From assembly GCA_023429365.1 (NCBI GenBank), contig JAEYVW010000325.1, positions 1-6,731 of the forward strand: a DNA stretch of 6,731 bases. The letters run 5' to 3'. Shown piece by piece: positions 1 through 4,810 of the stretch (the first letter of the stretch is position 1; every line of letters starts with the position of its first letter). A program made the position numbers and the translations under genes. Below the pieces are notes generated by a model, which saw nothing but the letters and a program-made list of their open reading frames with translations, did not search any database and was not told the origin of the DNA. The DNA is from Bacteroidota bacterium (GTDB taxonomy: Bacteria > Bacteroidota > Bacteroidia > Chitinophagales > Chitinophagaceae).

Positions 1-765
1 TAGCAACTTAATCCCATTAAAAAAATACCAGTCATTCACATTCGGATTGCCACGCTGGTCGCCGTCGCCCTGTGAAAAATGGGGTTTGCCGCGGTAGGCC
101 ATTTCAACCGCTTTGGGTCCCCGGGCCGCAAGCAGTTTTTGGGGATCTACAAATGTGGTGCTCACATCATCGAGGTAGTCGGTGAAAAGAATGCGATAAC
201 CGATCTCATAGATCATATCTACACGCGGACCGAGGTTTACTTTCCAGCCTGCACCAAAGGGTATGCAAAACTGTGTGCGGGAATAGGTTTTTCGTCCCGG
301 GTAATCGGGCAGCCCCTGTCCTTCGGTACTCAGGGGACGCAGGTATGTTTTCTGGTTATTGTTATCGTAAGCATAAGGATCAAAAAGAAAAACTCCCACA
401 CCCGCAAAAATATAGGGGTAACCATAAAAGATCTCAGGCTCCAGCAGGTTGTATTCAGCGCACAAACTAAATTCGAGCAGATCTGTTTGAAAACTCAGGT
501 TGCGGGCGTTGAGATCCGCCTGCTTATTGTGCCGGTCGTCACCTACAACTCTACCCCACATCACACCCGCGCGTAGTAAAACGTTGTTGTCAAAATTATA
601 TTTGAGATTGAAACTCCCCGCTGGCCGCATCGAGCGAAAAGCAGAATGCTTTTTTATCAGGTCGCCCTTATAACCTGTTACGCCAAACATCAGCTCTGCT
701 TCTAATTGTCGTTGCGCCGCACTACTATATGCTGTAAAAAGGAAAATAACCGCCCAGTATTTCAT
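1..765 (-). CDS. DUF6089-like outer-membrane beta-barrel protein (3' end cut off by window)
   Basis: Reading the minus strand from the ATG at 763-765 gives 255 uninterrupted codons down to base 1 with no stop, so the C-terminus lies outside the window. Residues 1-17 (MKYWAVIFLFTAYSSAA) form a Sec signal peptide with likely cleavage near A16/A17. The mature part has alternating amphipathic strands typical of a small outer-membrane barrel: a GVTGYKGDL segment near 28-36, FNLKYNF at 52-58, the strand pair around LLEFSLCAEYNL (97-108) and PYIFAGVGVFLFDP (117-130), then IPFGAGWKVNLGPRVDMIYEIGYR (from 168) and TDYLDDVSTTFVDP (195-208). The order and wording of these blocks match my memory of the Bacteroidota DUF6089 family. 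Family members are outer-membrane proteins with no assigned substrate. The gene is divergent from the PAP2 gene with about 170 bases between them. Family assignment is from motif recognition only; the role is unknown. Confidence 0.8.
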   Translation of the reverse strand, partial: MKYWAVIFLFTAYSSAAQRQLEAELMFGVTGYKGDLIKKHSAFRSMRPAGSFNLKYNFDNNVLLRAGVMWGRVVGDDRHNKQADLNARNLSFQTDLLEFSLCAEYNLLEPEIFYGYPYIFAGVGVFLFDPYAYDNNNQKTYLRPLSTEGQGLPDYPGRKTYSRTQFCIPFGAGWKVNLGPRVDMIYEIGYRILFTDYLDDVSTTFVDPQKLLAARGPKAVEMAYRGKPHFSQGDGDQRGNPNVNDWYFFNGIKLL

Positions 766-936
766 GAATATCCCACATTTCAGTTCTGAAAAAACCAGGG
801 TATAACGGATTCAGTCATGCCGCACCTGTATGTTGCTGGTGCGAGGCAGTCAACTAAAAGTAAGGCTTTTTTCAATTCTGGCACAACTTTTTCAGGCTGA
901 TCTAACAAGCCTATTTTTACCGCTTCATTATTAATT
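766..936. other. Divergent intergenic region
   Basis: This 171-base spacer separates the starts of the minus-strand barrel gene and the plus-strand PAP2 gene and must hold both promoters. It contains a perfect 6-base inverted repeat, CGCACC at 821-826 and GGTGCG at 838-843, with an 11-base loop. Just before the PAP2 start there is TATTTTTA at 912-919, one base off the Bacteroidota -7 element TAnnTTTG, but no convincing -33 TTTG at the right distance. No coding region is supported here. Confidence 0.4.
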
Positions 937-1662
937 ATGGTTAGAAAAATCGGGGTATCGGTCAAAAAGGCTTTTGCCAGCTTAGCACTACTTTCATTTG
1001 AATTGCTGGCGGCGCTTGTTCTATTTATCGCGGCCCTTTTTGTTTTTGCCTGGTTTGTCAACCTGATCTTCAATCACCAAAATGAAATTTTTGATCTGCT
1101 GGTTTTCGAACGACTTGATTCCGTGGTGAGCCCATCACTTACAGAGTTTATGCTGACCATTACTTCTCTTGGCAACCATAAGTTCCTGATACCGGCCAAC
1201 CTGATATTAATCGTCTATTTTTTATTCATCAAAAAACATAAATGGTACTCTATCAAAGTGCCGGTGATCGCGCTGGGTGGTGTGTCGATCATGCTGCTGC
1301 TAAAGGAATTCTTCAACCGCGAGCGCCCCGTGGTGCCCTTGCTGGAGCCGGTGGCTGGTCTTAGCTTCCCCAGCGGACATGCGCTGATGAGTATGTCATT
1401 TTACGGGCTCCTGATCATCATTGTATGGGAACAGGTAAAAAATAAAACGTGGAAATGGGTGTTCACGACCCTGTTACTGTTGTTAATTTTCCTCATAGGA
1501 TTTAGCCGCATCTATCTTCGCCTGCATTATTTCAGCGATGTAATGGCGGGATTTGCGATGGGTATAATCTGGCTTTCGCTTTCCATCTGGGTTGTTAGTC
1601 GTATCGAACGCTATAGCCGGAGGAAAATGGACCCGATTGTCAGTGAACAGGTCGCCAAATAG
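937..1662 (+). CDS. PAP2-family integral membrane lipid phosphatase
   Basis: A 241-residue membrane protein with all three motifs of the type-2 phosphatidic-acid phosphatase superfamily: motif C1 KxxxxxxRP at K123-P131 (KEFFNRERP), motif C2 PSGH at 145-148, and motif C3 SRxxxxxHxxxD from S190 to D201. In the family H197 is the phospho-accepting nucleophile, H148 the acid/base, and the Arg/Lys residues bind phosphate. About six hydrophobic segments are visible (roughly 14-45, 84-98, 106-122, 150-164, 174-189, 204-221), the usual topology with the active site facing the periplasm. Likely substrates are lipid phosphates or pyrophosphates such as undecaprenyl pyrophosphate or phosphatidic acid derivatives; the sequence does not decide which. 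An in-frame stop at 898-900 and the lack of another ATG support this start. It is 45 bases upstream of the histidine-phosphatase lipoprotein and may be co-transcribed with it. Confidence 0.93.
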   Translation: MVRKIGVSVKKAFASLALLSFELLAALVLFIAALFVFAWFVNLIFNHQNEIFDLLVFERLDSVVSPSLTEFMLTITSLGNHKFLIPANLILIVYFLFIKKHKWYSIKVPVIALGGVSIMLLLKEFFNRERPVVPLLEPVAGLSFPSGHALMSMSFYGLLIIIVWEQVKNKTWKWVFTTLLLLLIFLIGFSRIYLRLHYFSDVMAGFAMGIIWLSLSIWVVSRIERYSRRKMDPIVSEQVAK

Positions 1663-1666
1663 CAGC

Positions 1667-1696
1667 CTTGACGGATTTTCTTTTATTGTATCTTTC
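1667..1696 (+). promoter_or_regulatory. Possible Bacteroidota-type promoter for the lipoprotein run
   Basis: In the 45-base gap after the PAP2 stop there is CTTG at 1667-1670 and TATCTTTC at 1689-1696, resembling the Bacteroidota -33 TTTG and -7 TAnnTTTG elements, with 18 bases between them (slightly short). It would give a leader of only a few bases before the ATG at 1708. The match is imperfect, and read-through from the PAP2 gene is equally possible. Confidence 0.25.
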
Positions 1697-1707
1697 AAAA
1701 AATTTTC

Positions 1708-2217
1708 ATGAAAAATCTTCTCGCACTGATCTGTTTGTCAATCCTTTTTATCTCCTGCAGCAACACCTACTATATCGTAAGACACGCTGAAAAAGCCAGT
1801 GCCGGTACGAACGGTGGCATGATGAGCAACGACCCGCCCCTGAGTGAAAAAGGGGCCGAACGTGCGCAGGCCCTGCGGGAAGTTTTAAAAGACAAAAAGA
1901 TCGGTTATATTTTCTCGACCAATACCGTCCGCACCAAAACAACCGCGGAACCAACACGTGAATTTTTCAATCTTTCGATCCAAACATACTCACCCATGCC
2001 AAAGGATTCATTTATTCAGCAGCTAAAATCATTGAAAAAAAATGTTTTGATAGTAGGACACAGTAATACCATTGATGATGTTGTAAACAAGTTGAGCGGT
2101 ACGAAGCATATTCCGGGCGATCTCAATGAATCCATTTATGATAATTTGTACATACTTCGCAAGAAAGGCCGGACGATGAAGTTTGAAAATAGAAAATACG
2201 GTGCGCCTACTCCATAA
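1708..2217 (+). CDS. Histidine phosphatase (phosphoglycerate-mutase-like) family lipoprotein
   Basis: A 169-residue protein. Its N-terminus is a lipoprotein signal, with a hydrophobic stretch (LLALICLSILFIS) ending at C17, the expected lipidated cysteine, so it is probably anchored in the envelope. The histidine-phosphatase signature follows at once: YIVRHAEK places R25 and the nucleophile H26 in the RH motif (RHA rather than the common RHG), then LSEKGAERAQAL at 45-56, the phosphate-binding arginine R75 in STNTVRTKTTAEP (70-82), and the second catalytic histidine H118 in VLIVGHSNT (113-121). These are the core residues of the superfamily. At this length it is a minimal, SixA-sized member with no insertion domain. 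The substrate cannot be inferred; family members hydrolyse phosphoesters or phosphohistidine. It lies 45 bases after the PAP2 gene and 13 bases before the next gene, consistent with one operon of envelope proteins. Confidence 0.88.
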   Translation: MKNLLALICLSILFISCSNTYYIVRHAEKASAGTNGGMMSNDPPLSEKGAERAQALREVLKDKKIGYIFSTNTVRTKTTAEPTREFFNLSIQTYSPMPKDSFIQQLKSLKKNVLIVGHSNTIDDVVNKLSGTKHIPGDLNESIYDNLYILRKKGRTMKFENRKYGAPTP

Positions 2218-2230
2218 AAAAGTTAACTGA

Positions 2231-3151
2231 TTGCGATTTCCCTACCCATATAAAAAAATATCAATTATCCTTTGTTTAATCGTGGGATTGATGAGCGCGG
2301 TAAAAGCGTCGCCAGGCAGTCCCCCAAAGGATAAGATCAGATTCTCAACCCAGGAGCAGGCACTGGCATTTCTCGACAGCCTGCAGCGGCTTGACTCGAG
2401 CAAACACTGGCCCAATGTGGATCCCCGCCTTTTTCTCCTCAACCTTAGAATTTTCGCCACAACCCCTCTCCGGTTTTACGAAGGGAAAGGCACCAATTTC
2501 TGTGCTTATTCGGCGCTCACTTATATACCTCTTAACTATGACCCGCTTGGCTTCGCACGCTTTATGGTCACGCTCTATACTAAAGGCAGAGCAAAAATGG
2601 GGAAGGTAATGATCAAACCCAGCGCTGCAGTTCGGAAAGAAGCGGGATTGTTGAAGTACAAGGGCGCACTTGATGTAAGTCCGGCCGGCCAGATCTGGTT
2701 TCTAAGCCTGGCCGATCATTTCAAAGGCTATCTCAATTTTTTTAACCGGGGTTTTGACAAGGGTGATGAAAACACACTCTGGGCATCCACAAATTTTGCC
2801 AAGTTCAACCGCATGTTGCGCAGGCTGTTTGACGTGAAAGTCCATGCCCGGGGGGCTGACCTGATCCGTCCCTGGGTATCGGATATCTATGGCTACTTAA
2901 CCGATCGCGCATCAAAAGGGCCAGTTTTCCTATTTCTCAATAACCGGCTGCTGGTTAAAAAACGCCATGTGGCAACCCGGTTTGGGATACCAACCCATTT
3001 TGTATTGCTGCTTGATATCTACAAGTCGGATAATGATAAGATCAATATAGTTTACTGGGATTATGGTAAAAAAACCCTGCAACAGGTAGACGCTTCACTG
3101 CTTCGCAAGATCATTTTTGGCATCACCGACTATTCTTTTAAGGGATCATGA
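2231..3151 (+). CDS. Secreted protein of unknown family with papain-like Cys/His/Asp pattern
   Basis: A 306-residue exported protein that I cannot assign to a named family. The start is taken as TTG at 2231: an in-frame TGA lies immediately before it (2228-2230), no in-frame ATG occurs until 2291, and only the TTG start gives a complete signal peptide (basic RFPYPYKK, hydrophobic ISIILCLIVGLM, likely cleavage after VKA at residue 26). A GTG at 2282 and the ATG at 2291 would both destroy it. The mature protein has a cysteine at the head of a helix-like segment (GTNFCAYSAL, C91), a histidine starting a hydrophobic strand (PTHFVLLLD, H256), and an aspartate after an aromatic strand (IVYWDYG, D277). 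That order and spacing resemble the catalytic triad of papain-fold (C39/NlpC-like) cysteine peptidases; this is an inference from pattern. No glutamine sits six residues before C91 as in papain. It follows the phosphatase gene by 13 bases and is coupled to the next lipoprotein by an ATGA overlap. Confidence 0.7.
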   Translation: MRFPYPYKKISIILCLIVGLMSAVKASPGSPPKDKIRFSTQEQALAFLDSLQRLDSSKHWPNVDPRLFLLNLRIFATTPLRFYEGKGTNFCAYSALTYIPLNYDPLGFARFMVTLYTKGRAKMGKVMIKPSAAVRKEAGLLKYKGALDVSPAGQIWFLSLADHFKGYLNFFNRGFDKGDENTLWASTNFAKFNRMLRRLFDVKVHARGADLIRPWVSDIYGYLTDRASKGPVFLFLNNRLLVKKRHVATRFGIPTHFVLLLDIYKSDNDKINIVYWDYGKKTLQQVDASLLRKIIFGITDYSFKGS

Positions 3152-3753
3152 AATCTTTCTTATACCATACCATCCTTCTTGTTTTAACAGGCGCCGTGTT
3201 CTCCTGCTCTTCCTCGAAAAAATTCACAAAGAACTATTATCGCGACAACCAGGCTACGCTTGAATCGATTCGCACCAGGTATAAAGCCCTTTTTGATAAA
3301 AATCCTTTTTCCCTGGAATTAAAAGACAAACAACTAAACCGTATCGGTCTCGAAATACATACCGATAGCGTAAGATATATTTATACTTTCCGTACAGATG
3401 AACCATACCTGCTGGATACTTTGTACAAATACAATTACGATGTAAAAGCGATCGGCGAACTAATTGACGATATGCAAAGGGCGCATTGCACCTGGATCAC
3501 ACACCTGGATTATTATGAGAAAAGAAGAAGAAAATTCCTGGTATTCCTTTCGGTGAGAGATAAGAAACTAAACGCATTCCTGCGGCCGGAAAAATATTTT
3601 ACTCTCGCATTTTTTGATGAAATACAGGCCTACGATGAAAAAGGCCGGCTGATGGACAATGAATTCCCTGAGCAGGAAAGAAAGATCAATGGCAGCGTTT
3701 TTCGTCGTATCAACGACAAAGTCTTTTTTGCCCTGTCTACTAAATTCAGGTAA
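3148..3753 (+). CDS. Lipoprotein of unknown function, coupled to the papain-like protein
   Basis: A 201-residue protein starting with an ATG that overlaps the stop of the preceding gene (ATGA at 3148-3151), so translation is probably coupled. Residues 1-19 form a lipoprotein signal peptide ending in AVFSC, with C20 as the lipidated cysteine followed by a serine-rich linker (SSSKK). The rest is charged and soluble-looking, rich in Lys, Arg, Asp and Tyr, with likely helix around 27-45 and alternating strands such as IGLEIHTDSVRYIYTFR (67-83), KFLVFLSVR (129-137) and KYFTLAFFDEIQAYD (149-163). The later part (EKGRLMDNEFPEQE, 164-177) looks like a loop. No catalytic motif or known domain is recognised. 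Because it is translationally tied to a putative secreted cysteine peptidase, a role as partner, inhibitor or accessory is possible but is inference. Its stop abuts the stop of the convergent gene with no spacer. Confidence 0.8.
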   Translation: MKSFLYHTILLVLTGAVFSCSSSKKFTKNYYRDNQATLESIRTRYKALFDKNPFSLELKDKQLNRIGLEIHTDSVRYIYTFRTDEPYLLDTLYKYNYDVKAIGELIDDMQRAHCTWITHLDYYEKRRRKFLVFLSVRDKKLNAFLRPEKYFTLAFFDEIQAYDEKGRLMDNEFPEQERKINGSVFRRINDKVFFALSTKFR

Positions 3754-4221
3754 CTAGGCTTCGAAAGGCCAGATTTTTCTGCCGGGAATATCGGGAAAGC
3801 TCAGGGATACCCTGGCCACTTTTTTCTGAACGTCTCTTACGCAGATATCTCCCCCGATATGTCGAGCATGACGCCCAACAGATAACAGTCCAAATGAGAG
3901 CGCATAGCCATTGTAATTGTTTCGGTCAACCACATGCAGTGTGACCACATCACGGAATTTTTCCGCACTGATCGAAATGCAGGTATTTCGGGCATTGTTG
4001 ACTACGGTCATCAGCAGGTCCTGTATCACGGGCATCACCAGTTCCTGATCGGACTGTACCAGGATGTCTCCCGGAATTTCGTTCTCGACATGGATCATGT
4101 TGCCATCGGTTGAAGAAGGCAGATCGCTGACCAGCTCATTTAAAAGAAGTTGCAGGGAAGCGCTGCCGGCAGCAGCACCAGTAGGTAAAGCAGTTTTCAT
4201 TGGATTTGAACAATAAGCCAT
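3754..4221 (-). CDS. Small stand-alone protein resembling a degenerate histidine-kinase ATPase domain
   Basis: A 155-residue minus-strand protein with no signal peptide. It has the outline of a HATPase_c (GHKL) domain without the dimerisation/phospho-acceptor part: an acidic-hydrophobic start (LLLNELVSDL, 25-34), an N-box-like helix VIQDLLMTVVNNARNT with N75-N76-A77, a strand ISISAEKF, VVTLHVVDR ending at D99, then FGLLSVGRHARHIGGDICVRD (from 110), recalling the usual region before the C-terminal strands, and VARVSLSFPDIP (135-146). The DxGxG ATP-lid motif after D99 is missing (DRNNY), so ATP binding is doubtful. Similar orphan small proteins with a kinase-ATPase look occur in Bacteroidota, to my recollection. 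Start choice is open: the ATG at 4219-4221 or the one at 4198-4200 (residue M8), the latter giving MKTALPTG. It is convergent with the plus-strand lipoprotein gene, and their stop codons touch. A role in signalling is inference. Confidence 0.7.
   Translation of the reverse strand: MAYCSNPMKTALPTGAAAGSASLQLLLNELVSDLPSSTDGNMIHVENEIPGDILVQSDQELVMPVIQDLLMTVVNNARNTCISISAEKFRDVVTLHVVDRNNYNGYALSFGLLSVGRHARHIGGDICVRDVQKKVARVSLSFPDIPGRKIWPFEA
3757..3778 (+). terminator. Possible weak intrinsic terminator inside the convergent gene
   Basis: Just after the plus-strand stop, GGCTT and AAGGCC around a CGA(A) loop (3757-3770) can form a roughly 5-pair hairpin including one G-T pair, followed by TTTTT at 3774-3778. 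It would end plus-strand transcripts of the four-gene run, and it lies in the last codons of the opposing gene. The stem is short and the assignment weak. Confidence 0.25.
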
Positions 4222-4233
4222 TGATATGGATCA

Positions 4234-4276
4234 CCGGTATATGTTAAAGTAAACCGGCAAACAAATAAAGCACAAA
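4234..4276 (-). promoter_or_regulatory. Possible promoter with flanking inverted repeat upstream of the ATPase-like gene
   Basis: On the minus strand, TTTG (4273-4276) and TACTTTAA (4244-4251) are 21 bases apart, resembling the Bacteroidota -33 and -7 elements; the last two bases of the -7 box differ from consensus. A CCGGT/ACCGG inverted repeat (4234-4238 and 4253-4257) brackets the -7 box and could be an operator. The arms are only 5 bases, so chance is possible. Confidence 0.25.
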
Positions 4277-4332
4277 TCCGTGTACCAGAAAATAGTGAAA
4301 TCCACCGATCGAAAGTCAGACAACTACTACAC

Positions 4333-4366
4333 AAAATGAAAAAACACTTAGTGGTGCTAAGTGTTT
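4333..4366 (-). terminator. Intrinsic terminator for the M48 peptidase / YbjQ unit
   Basis: A perfect 10-base-pair inverted repeat (AAACACTTAG at 4342-4351 and CTAAGTGTTT at 4357-4366) has a 5-base loop. Read on the minus strand, the hairpin is followed by TTTTTTC and more T-rich sequence (plus-strand A run at 4339-4344), the form of a Rho-independent terminator for transcripts coming from the YbjQ gene. It lies about 127 bases past the YbjQ stop, leaving a fairly long 3' leader-like tail. No plus-strand gene ends here, so the minus orientation is the sensible one. Confidence 0.7.
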
Positions 4367-4454
4367 GTGGGAATACGATTATCCCATAAGTGTATTTATA
4401 CTATTTTCAAATCAATACTTATTAACCCAAAGCATCATAATTGGTCGAATACGT

Positions 4455-4484
4455 CCCAATACCTAATTACTAATTACCAATTCC
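4455..4484. repeat. Short degenerate AATTAC repeats
   Basis: Between the YbjQ stop and the terminator the sequence reads as about three to four near-identical 7-8 base units: CCAATAC, CTAATTAC, TAATTAC, CAATTCCC. It is non-coding and just 3' of the YbjQ gene. I recall similar AATTAC/GTAATT microrepeats scattered between genes of Chitinophagaceae, but that is memory, not a comparison done here. Confidence 0.45.
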
Positions 4485-4492
4485 CAAAAAAA

Positions 4493-4810
4493 TTACAGTC
4501 TCACCGCCGTTCCCGATGCGATCACCATCAGCATACTGCCGCTGCCGCCGATTGTTTCGAAGTCGAGGTCAACGCCTATCACAGCATTGGCACCCATGGA
4601 TTGTGCTTTCTCAGCCAATTCACGTAACGCATCGTCTTTGGCCTGCTCGATCACTTTTTCATAAGTTTTACTCCTGCCACCAAATACATCGCGAAGACCG
4701 CCGAGGAAATCCTTGAAGATGTTTGCGCCGATAATACTTTGTGCGTTGATGATACCAAGGTAGTCGCGTACCGGCCGGCCCTCTACCTGCTGCGTGGTTG
4801 TGATGATCAT
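4493..4810 (-). CDS. YbjQ/UPF0145 (DUF74) family protein
   Basis: A full-length 105-residue member of the UPF0145 (YbjQ) family. Hallmarks are the N-terminal strand and turn MIITTTQQVEGRPVRDYLGII, the glycine-rich FGGRSKTYEKVIEQAKDDALREL segment (from 43), where the Ser-Tyr helix begins, and the highly conserved GANAVIGVDLDFE block (73-85) followed by a Gly/Ser turn and the final strand MLMVIASGTAVRL (93-105). Structural-genomics structures of the family show ring-shaped pentamers; the biochemical function is not established, although the family is sometimes labelled heavy-metal-binding. No signal peptide, so cytoplasmic. Its ATG overlaps the stop of the M48 peptidase gene by four bases (ATGA on the minus strand), indicating translational coupling and joint expression from the promoter upstream of the peptidase. 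Both genes appear to end at the hairpin near 4342-4366. Confidence 0.93.
   Translation of the reverse strand: MIITTTQQVEGRPVRDYLGIINAQSIIGANIFKDFLGGLRDVFGGRSKTYEKVIEQAKDDALRELAEKAQSMGANAVIGVDLDFETIGGSGSMLMVIASGTAVRL

Noticed and set aside
79..576. 165-codon plus-strand open frame
   Set aside because: It lies opposite the barrel gene, whose minus-strand reading has a signal peptide and family blocks over 255 codons; the plus product has no recognisable features.
856..872. AAAAG/CTTTT stem followed by T residues as a terminator
   Set aside because: The stem is five pairs, mostly A-T, and no gene ends here on either strand.
780..1073. 97-codon minus-strand open frame overlapping the PAP2 start
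   Set aside because: It overlaps the well-supported PAP2 coding sequence, and the product looks like low-complexity antisense translation without a domain or signal.
3704..3717. GTCGT/ACGAC hairpin followed some bases later by a T run, as a terminator
   Set aside because: It lies inside the lipoprotein coding sequence before its stop, and the T run begins several bases after the 5-pair stem, so it would truncate the message.
4333..4370. The hairpin at 4342-4366 as a plus-strand terminator
   Set aside because: No plus-strand gene precedes it and the longer T run with matching gene direction is on the minus strand.
4361..4627. 88-codon plus-strand open frame across the spacer and YbjQ
   Set aside because: It starts at the terminator hairpin and runs antisense through the conserved YbjQ sequence; the product has no recognisable features.
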